The notes: generated by a model not told the origin, from the letters alone. DNA of 64,000 nucleotides from Halopelagius longus (GCF_900100875.1 NZ_FNKQ01000002.1:248001-312000); one strand, 5' to 3'; counted from the first letter of the stretch, positions 43,367 to 52,713 are shown. Made by a program: numbers and translations.

Positions 43367-45169
43367 CTACAGCACGGTGCCGTGTTTCTTCTCGGGCAGG
43401 GACTTCTCCACCGACTCGTAGAAGGCGAACCGACCCGCGAGTTCCGCCCGGAGGTCGGAGGGCGGCACGATTTCGTCGATGACGACTTCGCTGGCCATCC
43501 GGTGGGCGTCGATGTCCTCGCGGTACTCCTCGCGGAGTTCCGCCTCTCGCTTCCGGCGTTCCTCGGGGTCGTCTATCTCGTTCAACTTGTTCGCGTAGAC
43601 GGCGTTGATGGCCGCCTCCGGCCCCATGATGCCTATCTCGCCCGACGGTAGGGCGATTATGCTCTCGGGGTCGTAGGCGGGGCCGCCCATCGCGTAGATG
43701 CCCGCACCGTACGCCTTCCGGACGACGACGGTCTGTTTCGGCACCGTCGCCGAGGAGGTGGCGTAGATGAACTTCTTGCCCTTCTCCAAGATTGCGTCGC
43801 GTTCCACCTGCGACCCGGCCATGAACCCCGGCGTGTCGCAGAGGTAGAGGAGCGGAATCTCGTAGGCGTCGCACGTCCAGATGAACTCCGCGGCCTTCTC
43901 GGCGGCGTCGGGGAAGATGGCCCCCGACCGTTGGGCGGGTTGGTTGGCGACGACGCCGACGGGTCGGCCGTCGATGCGCGCGAAGGCGGTGACTATCTCC
44001 GTTCCGTAGTCGGATTTGAGTTCGAAGACCGACTCGGCGTCGGCGATTCGGTCCAACAGGTCGTGGACGTCGTACGGGCGGTTCGGCGACTCCGGGATGA
44101 GTTCGTCGATGCCGTCGGGGGAGTACTTCGGCGGCACCGTCTCAGATTTCGGCGGTTTCTCGCCCGCCACGTCGGGGAGGTACGTTATCAGTTCGGCGAC
44201 GAGTTCGCGGGCGTGTTCCTCGTCGCGGGCGACCAAGTCGGCGCTTCCGGACTCCTCGGCGTGCACGCGCGCGCCGCCGAGGTCCTGCATCTCTATCTTC
44301 TCGCCGGTGACCATCTCCACCATCCGCGGGGAGGCGATGGCCATCGCGGACATCCCCTCGACCATGACGGTGAAGTCCGCGAAGACGGGCGTGTACGCCG
44401 CGCCCGCGATGCACGGCCCGTAGAGGACGCATATCTGCGGGACCCGCCCCGAGAGCATCGAGTGGTTGTAGTAGTACTTCCCGATGCCCTCGCGGTTGGC
44501 GAAAAAGCCCGTCTGCTGGTCGATGCGGCCGCCGGAGGAGTCCATCAGGTAGAGGACGGGCTTGCCGTTCTTCAGGGCGCGTTGCTGCATCCGGAGGAAC
44601 TTCTCGACGCCGCGGCGCGCCATCGACCCCGCTTTGACGGTGAAGTCGTTCGCCATGAAGTGGACCTTCCGCCCCTCGAACTCCGCGGCACCCGTGATGA
44701 GGCCGTCGGCGGGGAGGCGGTTGCGGTCGGTCGCTTCCTCGGCGTCGACTTCGGGACTGTCGGGGTGCCACGAGTCGAAGTTGGCGAACTTGCCGTCCTC
44801 GAAGAGCACGCCGGACGCCTCGCCGTCGGTCGAAGCCGCGCCGTCGGTCGAATCCCCGTCGCTCTCGCCGTCGAACCACAGGTCCAGACGGTCGCGGACG
44901 AACAGTTTGCCCTGTTCGGAGAGGCGGTTTCGGTACTTCTCCGGGCCGCCTTCGAGGATGTCGGCTATCTCCTCGCGGAGTTTCGCCTCCCGGTCGGTCG
45001 GACCGAGTTCGTCGTCGAGGGGGTACGCCGTCTCGGGCGGGTCTGCGGTCGCCGCGGGGGAGTCGCCGCCGGCGTACACTTCGACGCTCGTATCGAGGTG
45101 GCGGGCGAGTGCGCCGGCGATGGCCGACGCCTCGTCCGCGGAGGCGTCGCCGCCGATTCGAACCTTCAT
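43367..45169 (-). CDS. Acyl-CoA carboxylase carboxyltransferase subunit beta, extended N-terminus
   Basis: A 600-residue biotin-dependent carboxyltransferase, longer than the ~515 usual. The catalytic core from about residue 150 shows KVHFMANDFTVKAGSMARRGVEKFLRMQQRALKNGKPVLYLMDSSGGRIDQQTGFFANREGIGKYYYNHS, YGPCIAGAAYTPVFADF, and the oxyanion Gly-Gly loops. The first ~60 residues (MKVRIGGDASADEASAIAGALARHLDTSVEV) resemble the epsilon/PccX small subunit of haloarchaeal and actinobacterial acyl-CoA carboxylases, so a gene fusion is possible. No biotin carboxylase subunit is adjacent, so the partner is elsewhere. Substrate (acetyl-, propionyl- or other CoA) unknown. Confidence 0.88.
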   Translation of the reverse strand: MKVRIGGDASADEASAIAGALARHLDTSVEVYAGGDSPAATADPPETAYPLDDELGPTDREAKLREEIADILEGGPEKYRNRLSEQGKLFVRDRLDLWFDGESDGDSTDGAASTDGEASGVLFEDGKFANFDSWHPDSPEVDAEEATDRNRLPADGLITGAAEFEGRKVHFMANDFTVKAGSMARRGVEKFLRMQQRALKNGKPVLYLMDSSGGRIDQQTGFFANREGIGKYYYNHSMLSGRVPQICVLYGPCIAGAAYTPVFADFTVMVEGMSAMAIASPRMVEMVTGEKIEMQDLGGARVHAEESGSADLVARDEEHARELVAELITYLPDVAGEKPPKSETVPPKYSPDGIDELIPESPNRPYDVHDLLDRIADAESVFELKSDYGTEIVTAFARIDGRPVGVVANQPAQRSGAIFPDAAEKAAEFIWTCDAYEIPLLYLCDTPGFMAGSQVERDAILEKGKKFIYATSSATVPKQTVVVRKAYGAGIYAMGGPAYDPESIIALPSGEIGIMGPEAAINAVYANKLNEIDDPEERRKREAELREEYREDIDAHRMASEVVIDEIVPPSDLRAELAGRFAFYESVEKSLPEKKHGTVL

Positions 45170-45227
45170 GCGTTCGACTCCGCGGCGTTATTCCAAATGG
45201 TTTTCCATGTAAGAGATGAGCCGACGG

Positions 45228-46127
45228 TCAGCGGTCGGCGAGGTGCGCCTCGATGGGTTCGACGAGCGACTCGTTGCCGACGTACACCGGCGTCCGCGCG
45301 TGCAGTTCGTCCTTCTCGACGTCCATCAGCGACTTCCGGCCGTCCGAGGAGTACCCGCCCGCCGTCTCGACGATGTGTCCGACGGGGTACCCCTCGAACT
45401 GGACGCGGAGTTTCCCTTCGGGCGTGTCCTTCAGCGTCGGGTAGCCGAAGACGCCGCCGTAGGTGAGCACCTGATTCACGTCGCCTATCATCGACCCGCC
45501 GTACCGGAGTTTCATCGAGTCGTCCGACTCTATCTCGCGGACGTACGCCTCGAACTCGTCTACCCAATCGGGGACGCGCCCGCCGAACCCGTACACCGTC
45601 GGGTCCTCGGGGAGCGTCAGGTCCTCGCGGACGGCGTCGTAGGAGCCGTCGGGGTGGACGACGTACTCCGTGACGGTGCCGTCGCGGGCCGTTATCATCG
45701 TCGTCGTCGCCCCGTAGAGGACGTACGCCGCGGCGACGATATCGTCGCCCGTCGCCGGAAGCGGCGCGTCGTAGACGGAGACGATGGTGCCCATCGTGTT
45801 GTTGGGCTTGAGGTTCGAGGAGCCGTCTAACGGGTCGACGCAGACGGAGAGGCCCGCGCCCACGCCGATGACGTCTTCGCGCTCCTCGCTCGCGTACTCG
45901 CCGACGCCCGCGATGTCGCCGATGCGTTCGAGCAGTAGGTCGTCGGCGAACACGTCGGCCTCCATCGGACGTTCCCCCGAGGGGTTCTCCCCTTCGACGT
46001 ACTTCCGCCGGGTGGGGAGGCCCTGCCGGATGTCCGGGGCCGTCCGCGCCGTCACGTCCAGTATCTGGTCGATTACCGAGGCGGTCGAACTCGCTTCGGT
46101 CGGGAGAGAGCTCTCTTCGGTCGCCAT
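45228..46127 (-). CDS. fbp: Fructose-1,6-bisphosphatase, class I
   Basis: A 299-residue phosphatase for the gluconeogenic step. [34 protein letters not shown] carries the metal-binding [62 protein letters not shown] holds the substrate loop, and the C-terminus ends [27 protein letters not shown]. It follows the class I-type aldolase with a one-base gap, so the pair make and then dephosphorylate fructose-1,6-bisphosphate. Confidence 0.94.
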   Translation of the reverse strand: MATEESSLPTEASSTASVIDQILDVTARTAPDIRQGLPTRRKYVEGENPSGERPMEADVFADDLLLERIGDIAGVGEYASEEREDVIGVGAGLSVCVDPLDGSSNLKPNNTMGTIVSVYDAPLPATGDDIVAAAYVLYGATTTMITARDGTVTEYVVHPDGSYDAVREDLTLPEDPTVYGFGGRVPDWVDEFEAYVREIESDDSMKLRYGGSMIGDVNQVLTYGGVFGYPTLKDTPEGKLRVQFEGYPVGHIVETAGGYSSDGRKSLMDVEKDELHARTPVYVGNESLVEPIEAHLADR

Positions 46128-46128
46128 C

Positions 46129-46926
46129 TCAGAGCCCCGCCGTTTCCAGCGCTTCGTCTGTGGTCGCTTCCTCGAATATCACCTGCTCTAAGGCGTCGAG
46201 GATGCCCTCCGGGTCCTCGCGTTGGAACACGTTGCGACCGACGGCGAGTCCCTTCGCGCCGGCGTTCATCGCGGACTCGACCGTCTCCAAGAAGTCGCGG
46301 TCGGACGTCTTCGACCCGCCGCTCATGACGACGCTGGTCGGCCCGGCGGCGCGCACCGCCTGCTCCATCGCCTCGCCGGAACCGGGGTACTTCACCTTCG
46401 CGATGTCCGCGCCGAGTTCGAGGGCGAGGCGGGCGGCGTAGGCGATGGTGCCCGGCTTCTTGTCGTTCTTCAGGCCCTGTCCGCGTGGGTAGGACCACAT
46501 CACGACGCCCATCTCGTTCTCCCGGGCGGCCTCTTGGGCGTCGCGGAACTCCTCTTGCATCTCCACCTCGTGGTTCGACCCGCCGTAGAGGGTGAACCCG
46601 ATGGCGTCCGCGCCGAGGTCGGCCGCGTTCTCCACCGTCCAGTTGACGGCGGAGTCGGGTTCGCCCATCCAGAGGTTGCTCGTGCCGTTCAGTTTCGCCA
46701 GAAGCGACACGTCGTCCTCGTAGGAGGGGTAGTACGCCTCCGCGACGCCCTTCTGGACGGCGAACGCCGTCACCGCCGAGTGGGTCGCCAACTCCCACAG
46801 GACTTCGGGGTCGGCCGTCTCCGGCACCGGGTCGAAGTCCGACGGTCCGTGCTCCAGCCCGTGGTCGTACGCGAGGATGATGGACTTGCCGTTCCGAGTG
46901 ATGGCGGAGTCGGCTCCGGGTTTCAT
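46129..46926 (-). CDS. Class I-type fructose-bisphosphate aldolase (FbaB/DhnA family)
   Basis: A 265-residue Schiff-base aldolase. [28 protein letters not shown] opens the barrel, [13 protein letters not shown] holds the likely catalytic lysine, and [40 protein letters not shown] is the phosphate-binding end. The next gene, fbp, supports an aldolase over its paralogue that makes a shikimate-route sugar. Start at ATG 46926 (MKPGADS) is preferred over ATG 46935 and TTG 46947 because TTTATAT at 46951-46957 lies ~28 bases before it. Confidence 0.87.
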   Translation of the reverse strand: MKPGADSAITRNGKSIILAYDHGLEHGPSDFDPVPETADPEVLWELATHSAVTAFAVQKGVAEAYYPSYEDDVSLLAKLNGTSNLWMGEPDSAVNWTVENAADLGADAIGFTLYGGSNHEVEMQEEFRDAQEAARENEMGVVMWSYPRGQGLKNDKKPGTIAYAARLALELGADIAKVKYPGSGEAMEQAVRAAGPTSVVMSGGSKTSDRDFLETVESAMNAGAKGLAVGRNVFQREDPEGILDALEQVIFEEATTDEALETAGL

Positions 46927-46950
46927 TACTTCCATTTCGGGTAACAAACT

Positions 46951-47030
46951 ATATAAAATCTTTGTAGGTCGTCATTCTCGCGAGCGCAGAATCAAACGGA
47001 GAATTTTGGCCCCTCAGCCTCGAATGGCCA
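46951..47030 (-). promoter_or_regulatory. Gluconeogenic operon promoter with upstream inverted repeat
   Basis: TTTATAT (46951-46957 in minus-strand sense) is the clear TATA box. About 50-80 bases farther upstream TTGGCC (47005-47010) and GGCCAA (47025-47030) form 6-bp arms around a 14-base spacer, a possible activator site. Only the TATA assignment is firm. Confidence 0.4.
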
Positions 47031-47075
47031 ACAATAGCCGAACTAAGTAAATTAACTCGAAAAGTAAAAAGTAAT

Positions 47076-48284
47076 TCAGACGCCGTCGAGTCGCTCGTCG
47101 GCGGCGCGGACCCACCCCTCGACGAGGGACTGGTCCAACTGGAGGGCGTCGGCGACGCTCTCGGGGTCGGCGGTGGCGAGGCGGCGGACCGACCGAATCC
47201 CCGCGTCGGCGAGTTCCCGCGCGTCCGCCTCTTCGACGCCGTCGAGGACCGTCACGGGGGTGGGGAGGCTCTCGGCGCGCCACTCCGCCTCGGCGTCCGT
47301 CGCGGGCGAGGAGGCGTCGCCCGCCGTCGCGTTCGACCGCCACTCGGCCTCCTCGCGTTCGGAGGAGGTTCCCCCGTTCCGGGACTGCGACGTGCGAGCC
47401 GAGGGGGTCGGGTCGTCGCTCTCGACGCTCTGACTCCGCCACGCCGCTTCCCCGTCCGTCACGTTCGAGTCGCGTTCGCTCCCGCCCGTCGACTCGGCGC
47501 GCCACGCCGCCTCCTCGTCTTCGGGCGCGGCGTCGGACGCGGCGTCCGTCCCGTCGCCCCCGACGCTCCGACTCCGCCACGTCTCCTCGTCCGACGCGGC
47601 GTCGTCGTCCGACTTCCCCCCTCCGGCGTCCGCCGACGCGGAGGCGGCGCGTTCGCGCCACGTCGATTCGTCCACGGCGTCGGCGTCCGTCGACCGCCGG
47701 CCGTCCACAGTCGCGTCCGCGTCGGCGGACTCCGTCCGGCCGTCGGCGGTCCAGTCGCCCTCGCGTTCGTCCGTGTCGCTCTCGTCGTCGCCGTCGCCCC
47801 ACCCCGTCGAACTCGCGGCTATCCACGCCCGTTCCTCGTCGTCCAAGCCGCGAACCTGCGTGGACCGCCGCGAGAGGTCCGTGTCCGTCGCGTCGAACGA
47901 CCACGACAGGGAGTGCTCGCGCCGTATCTTCGCCGCGACGCCGGGGTTGACGCCGATTTCGGTCAGGTCCCGGTACGAGATGCGCTTCCTGACGAAATCC
48001 GACAGGTCTATCTCCGACGATTCGAGCGCCTCGGCCGTCTTCGGTCCGACGAACCGGAGGTCCTCGAACGTCTCGGGGCCCTCCTCGTCGTCGGACGCGT
48101 CGCTCTCGTCGGTGCTGTTCCACGGAAGCGGAATCTCCTCTTCCTCGTCTACCGCCGCGTCGGTGCCGTCCGCGTCCGACAGGCGGTTGCGGTCGCTCAC
48201 TCGTCCCGCTTCGACGTACTCGTTCACGCCGTTTCCGGCGTCGCCGCCTTCGGTCACGTTGTCACCCGTTGGGTGTACCTTCAC
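47076..48284 (-). CDS. Helix-hairpin-helix protein with six WR repeats
   Basis: A 402-residue acidic protein. An HhH-like region lies at residues ~72-120 (LRFVGPKTAEALES, LTEIGVNPGVAAKIRREH) and another at ~345-402 (LDGVEEADARELADAGIRSVRRLATADPESVADALQLDQSLVEGWVRAADERL). Between them is an acidic Ser/Asp/Glu-rich stretch with W-R pairs at residues 209, 236, 261, 282, 315 and 335, each preceded by a Glu-rich end. The repeats are probably disordered with spaced aromatic/arginine contacts. HhH domains suggest DNA or nucleoprotein binding. Start GTG 48284 has some doubt; a GTG at 48257 also fits. Confidence 0.65.
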   Translation of the reverse strand: MKVHPTGDNVTEGGDAGNGVNEYVEAGRVSDRNRLSDADGTDAAVDEEEEIPLPWNSTDESDASDDEEGPETFEDLRFVGPKTAEALESSEIDLSDFVRKRISYRDLTEIGVNPGVAAKIRREHSLSWSFDATDTDLSRRSTQVRGLDDEERAWIAASSTGWGDGDDESDTDEREGDWTADGRTESADADATVDGRRSTDADAVDESTWRERAASASADAGGGKSDDDAASDEETWRSRSVGGDGTDAASDAAPEDEEAAWRAESTGGSERDSNVTDGEAAWRSQSVESDDPTPSARTSQSRNGGTSSEREEAEWRSNATAGDASSPATDAEAEWRAESLPTPVTVLDGVEEADARELADAGIRSVRRLATADPESVADALQLDQSLVEGWVRAADERLDGV

Positions 48285-48417
48285 GGTTTCCGACTTGAGC
48301 GTTTCCGTGCCTGTCGCTTTGCAATCACGTCGTCCGCCAGCCGACGAATGTGGCCGACCGCTCGACCGAAACCCTCCCCTCCGGCACGTTTACCACGCGA
48401 CCGGACGCACGTCCTCC

Positions 48418-49284
48418 ATGGACGTTCGTGATGTAACCGAGGTGGAGGCGGTCGGCGTCGTCGGCGCGGGCACGATGGGTAACGGCATCGCACAGGTGGC
48501 GGCGACGGCGGGGTACGACGTCGTGATGCGCGATATCGAACCCGAGTACGTCGAACGCGGCTTCGACAGCATCGAGGAGAGCCTCGACCGACTCGTCGGA
48601 AGCGACCGCCTGACCGCCGAGGAGGCCGAGGCGGCGCGCGAGCGAATCACAGGGACGACGGACCTCTCGGACCTCGCCTCCTGCGACGCGGTCGTCGAGG
48701 CGGCCGTCGAGAACATGGACGTAAAGCGAGACGTCTTCGCCGAGTTGGACGGACTCGTCGCCGACGACGCGGTGTTGGCGACGAACACGAGTACGCTCTC
48801 GGTGACGACCATCGCCGCCGCGACGGACGCGCCCGAACGCGTCGTCGGCGTCCACTTCATGAACCCCGTGCCGGTGATGAAGGGCGTCGAGGTGGTCGTC
48901 GGCGAGAAGACGGCCGAGGGCGCCGTCGAGTTCGCCCACGAGTTCGCGGCCCGACTCGACAAGGAGACGTGGGAGTCCGACGACAAACCGGGGTTCGTCA
49001 CCAACCGCATCCTGATGCCGTGGCTGAACGAGGGCATCCGCGCCTACGACGAGGGCGTCGCCTCGAAGGAGGACATAGACCGCGGGATGAAACTGGGGAC
49101 GAACGCGCCGATGGGCCCCCTCGAACTCGCGGACCACATCGGCCTCGACATCTGTCTCGACGCCTCGAAGACCCTGTTCGAGGAACTCGGCGACCGCTAC
49201 AAGCCCGCCTACCTCCTCAAGCGGAAAGTCGCCGCCGGCGACTTGGGGAAGAAGACCGGAACGGGGTTCTACGAGTACGACTGA
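48418..49284 (+). CDS. 3-hydroxyacyl-CoA dehydrogenase
   Basis: A 288-residue NAD-dependent enzyme of fatty acid oxidation. VGVVGAGTMGNGIAQVAATAGYDVVMRDI is the NAD site; VVGVHFMNPVPVMKGVEVV (catalytic His), GFVTNRILMPWLNEGIRAYDEGVASKEDIDRGMKLGTNAPMGPLELADHIGLD and KTGTGFYEYD complete the fold. Length matches the stand-alone monofunctional type. ATG 48418 is the canonical start. Confidence 0.92.
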   Translation: MDVRDVTEVEAVGVVGAGTMGNGIAQVAATAGYDVVMRDIEPEYVERGFDSIEESLDRLVGSDRLTAEEAEAARERITGTTDLSDLASCDAVVEAAVENMDVKRDVFAELDGLVADDAVLATNTSTLSVTTIAAATDAPERVVGVHFMNPVPVMKGVEVVVGEKTAEGAVEFAHEFAARLDKETWESDDKPGFVTNRILMPWLNEGIRAYDEGVASKEDIDRGMKLGTNAPMGPLELADHIGLDICLDASKTLFEELGDRYKPAYLLKRKVAAGDLGKKTGTGFYEYD

Positions 49285-49293
49285 CTCGCCGAC

Positions 49294-49452
49294 TCACCAC
49301 GTGCAGTACTCGCAGCGGTCGCCGTCGAGTTCCTCCGGGTCGGCCTCCCGTTCCTCGGCGGGGTCGATGACGCTCGAGCGCTGACACCCCAAGATGTCCG
49401 TTCGATGCCAGTCTCCGTCCGCCGCGCGAACAACCGTGAGTTCGGGTGCCAT
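49294..49452 (-). CDS. 52-residue small protein with a C-terminal CxxC
   Basis: Minus strand: MAPELTVVRAADGDWHRTDILGCQRSSVIDPAEE..., ending DRCEYCTW. One cysteine mid-chain and a CEYC near the end could bind zinc. It falls below normal gene-calling length, but the composition is halophilic and the codons are chromosome-like. It converges on the dehydrogenase gene with a 9-base gap. Function unknown. Confidence 0.55.
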   Translation of the reverse strand: MAPELTVVRAADGDWHRTDILGCQRSSVIDPAEEREADPEELDGDRCEYCTW

Positions 49453-49553
49453 ACTCGAATGGTCACTCTCTCGTCACGAAAAAGTATCGCCGACGGCGGG
49501 GGGCGGCGACGCCGACGACGCGCGCGGGAACCGGTCGGCGGTCCGTCCGCCTC

Positions 49554-49760
49554 TCACCGAGCGAGAAGCGCCGCGGCGACCAGAGCGAGGAGCAGGAAGA
49601 CGGCGCCGAGACCGGCGAGTGCGCCCGAGAGCGCTCTGACGGCGGGCAGAACGTCGCCCCCGGCGACGTACGCCAACAGGGCGGCGAACCCGAACAGTCC
49701 GGCGACGAAGACGCCGACGAACGCCGCCGTCGTCGCGTCGAGGTAGTCGTCTGCGGGCAC
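49554..49760 (-). CDS. Two-helix small membrane protein
   Basis: About 68 residues from a GTG at 49760 (PADDYLDATTAAFVGVFVAGLFGFAALLAYVAGGD...), with two hydrophobic helices (residues ~10-30 and ~40-65) and no polar catalytic positions. A purine-rich GGGGGT just upstream favours GTG 49760; an ATG at 49787 would add nine basic residues. Divergent from the ABC operon. Function unknown. Confidence 0.55.
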   Translation of the reverse strand: MPADDYLDATTAAFVGVFVAGLFGFAALLAYVAGGDVLPAVRALSGALAGLGAVFLLLALVAAALLAR

Positions 49761-49870
49761 GGTACCCCCTTCTCGTCGCCGGCCCAAATGGTTACCGAGA
49801 TGATAGTCTGAGTATCAGGACTGAACATCTGCGCGAACGCTTTATCGGGGGGAACGCCGTTGCCGTTCGC

Positions 49871-50854
49871 ATGATTACCGTCGAGAACCTCAGGAAGACC
49901 TACGAGGGCTTTCCCGCAGTCGTCGGGAGTTCCTTCGAGGTGGACCGCGGCGAGATATTCGGCGTCGTCGGCCCCAACGGGGCGGGGAAGACGACGACGT
50001 TGAAGATGCTCGCCGGACTCATCGAACCGACAGACGGCGCGGCGCGCGTCGGCGAGTTCGACGCCGGCGACCCGGAGATGCGGCGGCACCTCGGCTTTCT
50101 CCCCGAGGAGTCGCCCCTCTACGAGGACATGACGCCGCGGTCGTACCTCCGCTTCTTCGCCGACCTGTACGACGTGCCGTACGCGGAGGCGACGCGCCGG
50201 ATGGAGGAGACGTTCGACCGACTCGAACTCGAACACCGCGAACGCCGCCTCGGCGACATGTCGAAGGGGATGAAGCGGAAGGTGGCCATCGCCCGGTCGT
50301 TGGTGAACGACCCCGACCTGCTCATCTACGACGAACCCGCGTCGGGACTCGACCCCCTGACGACGAACTACGTGCTTGAGTTCACCCGCGAACTCGCAGA
50401 ACGGGGCAAGACCATCGTCTTCAGCGCGCACAACCTCTACCACGTCGAGAGCGTCTGCGACCGGGTGGTCATCATGAACCGCGGCGAGATAATCGCCCGC
50501 GGGACGGTCCCCGAGATACGCGAGGAACACGGGGAGACGACGTACCACGTCTTTACGACCGTCTCCGTTCCCGACTCGGACCCCGTCGGCGACGGGCGAC
50601 ACCGGCGCGTCGTAGACGACATGGACGCCGTCGAGTCCGTCCGCGCCGCCGCCGAGTCCGCGGGCGGCGAGGTGGACGACATCCGCACCCGAGAGCCGAG
50701 TTTAGAGGAGATATTCTTGGACCTCGCCGGGCGGCCGACCGCCGAGGAGGGGACCGACCGGGGGCGTTCGCGCCGTCCGTCGGCCGGAGACGACGAAGGT
50801 GACGGCGAGGAGAACGCGGGCGAAACCGCGACGCACGGGGGACCGGCGAAGTGA
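49871..50854 (+). CDS. ABC transporter ATP-binding protein
   Basis: A 327-residue nucleotide-binding subunit of an ABC-2 exporter. Walker A GPNGAGKTTTLKML, signature LGDMSKGMKRKVAIARSL (atypical KGMKRK in place of SGGQ), Walker B LLIYDEPASGLDPL and an H-loop region FSAHNLYHVE. The C-terminal ~75 residues are acidic and charged, not part of the domain. The GTG of the next gene overlaps its stop (GTGA). The cargo is unknown. Confidence 0.93.
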   Translation: MITVENLRKTYEGFPAVVGSSFEVDRGEIFGVVGPNGAGKTTTLKMLAGLIEPTDGAARVGEFDAGDPEMRRHLGFLPEESPLYEDMTPRSYLRFFADLYDVPYAEATRRMEETFDRLELEHRERRLGDMSKGMKRKVAIARSLVNDPDLLIYDEPASGLDPLTTNYVLEFTRELAERGKTIVFSAHNLYHVESVCDRVVIMNRGEIIARGTVPEIREEHGETTYHVFTTVSVPDSDPVGDGRHRRVVDDMDAVESVRAAAESAGGEVDDIRTREPSLEEIFLDLAGRPTAEEGTDRGRSRRPSAGDDEGDGEENAGETATHGGPAK

Positions 50855-52713
50855 AGCGCGACATTCAGGACCACCTGCGCGCCGTCGCCCGCATCGCTCG
50901 CTGGGAGGTGAGTCGCTCCGCGGGCACGATAGACCGCCGCACGGCCGTCCTCGGTTTGGTCGCTCTCTTGCTCGCGGGGTCCGTCGCGGGCGCGGGGGTG
51001 CTGACCGGCGGCGTCGAAATCGACCGGGGCATCTACCGCGTCGGCGTCGCGCCCGAGAACCCGTACTACGAACCGGTCGCGGCCAGTTCCGCCCTCGACC
51101 CGCGCCCGCCGGACGCCCGAGCGCTCGAAAACGGCGACATCGACCTCCTCGTCGCCGGCGACACGTTCTACGCCGCCGACTCCCAGAAGGGCCGGGCGGC
51201 GCTTTCGACCACCCGGTCGGTCGTCCAACGGTACAACGACGGCCTGATGCTCCGCGAGGAGAACCGGACGGCGGCGTTCCCCGTCGTCGTCACCCTGCGC
51301 TACCTCGACCGGAGCACCCCGCTCACCTCCGGCGGCGACGCCGGCGGCGCGACGGGCGGCGCGGGGACGGGAGGCGGCGGAGAGGGCAGTTCCGGCGGAG
51401 GCGACGACTCCGACGCGACCGGCGGGACGGACGAGGGAACCGCCGGCGGCGACGGGTCCGCGGCGGGCGGGTCCGGGTCTCCGTCCGACGACGGACGCCT
51501 CCGCGTCCCCGAGGTGGGCGGCGCGAACCCCCTCTCGTCGGGGTCCACCGGGTCCCCCGCGGCCATCCAACCGCCGTTCCCCTTCGCCTCGTTGGTTCTG
51601 GCCTTCGCCTTCCTCGTTCCGATGAACTTCGTCGTGCAGGCGTACGGGAGCACGATGCTGAACGAGCGAATCAACCGCCGGGGGGAACTACTCTTGGTCG
51701 CGCCCGTCTCGCCGGGCGACATCGTCGCGGGCAAGACGCTCCCGTACTTCGGCCTCATGGTCGGACTCACGAGTCTCATCGCCGTCGGCGTCGGCGGCGG
51801 AGCGCTCTCCGTCGCCGCCGTCCTCCCCGTCGCTTTAACCTTCCTCGCGGCGACGTTCGTCGGCGCGATGTTCGCCCGGTCGTTCAAGGAACTCACCTTC
51901 GTCACCGTCGCCGCGTCGGTGTTTCTCACCTCCTACGCGTTCGTCCCGGCCATCTTCGCGAACGTGACGCCCATCGCGCTCATCTCGCCGCTGACGCTCG
52001 TGGTTCGGGACTTGCAACCGGCGGGCGTCGTCGGACTCGGCGAGTACGTCTTCTCGACGGGACCGTTCTACCTCTGTTCGGGCGTGCTGTTCCTCCTCGG
52101 CGCGGGCGTCTACCGCGAGGAGGACATGTTCACCCAACGGCCGGTCCCGCTGAAGTTCTTAGACGCCCTCGACGCGCGCATCTCCCGGCCCCGCGACGTG
52201 GCCGTCCTCTCGGCGCTCTCTATCCCGTTCGTCTTCGTCGCCGAACTGCTGGCCATCGCCGTGTTGTTCGCGCTCCCCGTCGAGGCGACGGTACCCGTCC
52301 TCCTCCTTTTGGTCGCCGTCGTCGAGGAGTTCGCAAAGAGCGTCCACGTGTACGCCGCCTTCGAGAAGTCCCGGTTCGAACGTGCGGCCGGGACGGCGCT
52401 CCGAGTCGGCGCGCTCTCGGGACTTGGCTTCTTCGTCGGCGAGAAGTTCACCGCCGTCGCGCAGGCCGTCGCCCTGCCCGAACTCGTCCTCGGGCAGGCG
52501 ACGCTCGCGCCGTCCGGCGTCGGTGCGTTCTCCGGTATCGGCGTCCTCTCCGCCGTCGGACTGTTCCTCGCACCGCTCGTTCTCCACGTCGTCACCGCGG
52601 GCCTGACCGCCCTCGGGGCGTCGCGCGACGGGCGGTCCTACGCCGCCTCCTTCGTCGTCGCGGTACTCCTTCACACGGCGTACAACCTAACGGTGGTGAA
52701 CGCCCTTGGGTGA
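50851..52713 (+). CDS. ABC-2 permease fused to a PrsW-type intramembrane protease
   Basis: A 620-residue membrane protein. The N-terminal half has one helix, an extracellular domain with a long Gly/Ser-rich stretch (residues ~160-215), and ABC-2-like helices starting ASLVLAFAFLVPMNFVV. The C-terminal half matches PrsW/CPBP-type proteases: EEFAK at 492-496, Glu531 in FFVGEKF, His579 and His608 in LLHTAYN. It starts at GTG 50851. The fusion suggests that membrane-protein cleavage is tied to the exporter. Substrate unknown. Confidence 0.85.
   Translation: MKRDIQDHLRAVARIARWEVSRSAGTIDRRTAVLGLVALLLAGSVAGAGVLTGGVEIDRGIYRVGVAPENPYYEPVAASSALDPRPPDARALENGDIDLLVAGDTFYAADSQKGRAALSTTRSVVQRYNDGLMLREENRTAAFPVVVTLRYLDRSTPLTSGGDAGGATGGAGTGGGGEGSSGGGDDSDATGGTDEGTAGGDGSAAGGSGSPSDDGRLRVPEVGGANPLSSGSTGSPAAIQPPFPFASLVLAFAFLVPMNFVVQAYGSTMLNERINRRGELLLVAPVSPGDIVAGKTLPYFGLMVGLTSLIAVGVGGGALSVAAVLPVALTFLAATFVGAMFARSFKELTFVTVAASVFLTSYAFVPAIFANVTPIALISPLTLVVRDLQPAGVVGLGEYVFSTGPFYLCSGVLFLLGAGVYREEDMFTQRPVPLKFLDALDARISRPRDVAVLSALSIPFVFVAELLAIAVLFALPVEATVPVLLLLVAVVEEFAKSVHVYAAFEKSRFERAAGTALRVGALSGLGFFVGEKFTAVAQAVALPELVLGQATLAPSGVGAFSGIGVLSAVGLFLAPLVLHVVTAGLTALGASRDGRSYAASFVVAVLLHTAYNLTVVNALG

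Noticed and set aside
51330-51540. Repeat array in the ABC permease gene
   Set aside because: It encodes a Gly/Ser-rich protein linker; not a nucleotide repeat or CRISPR.
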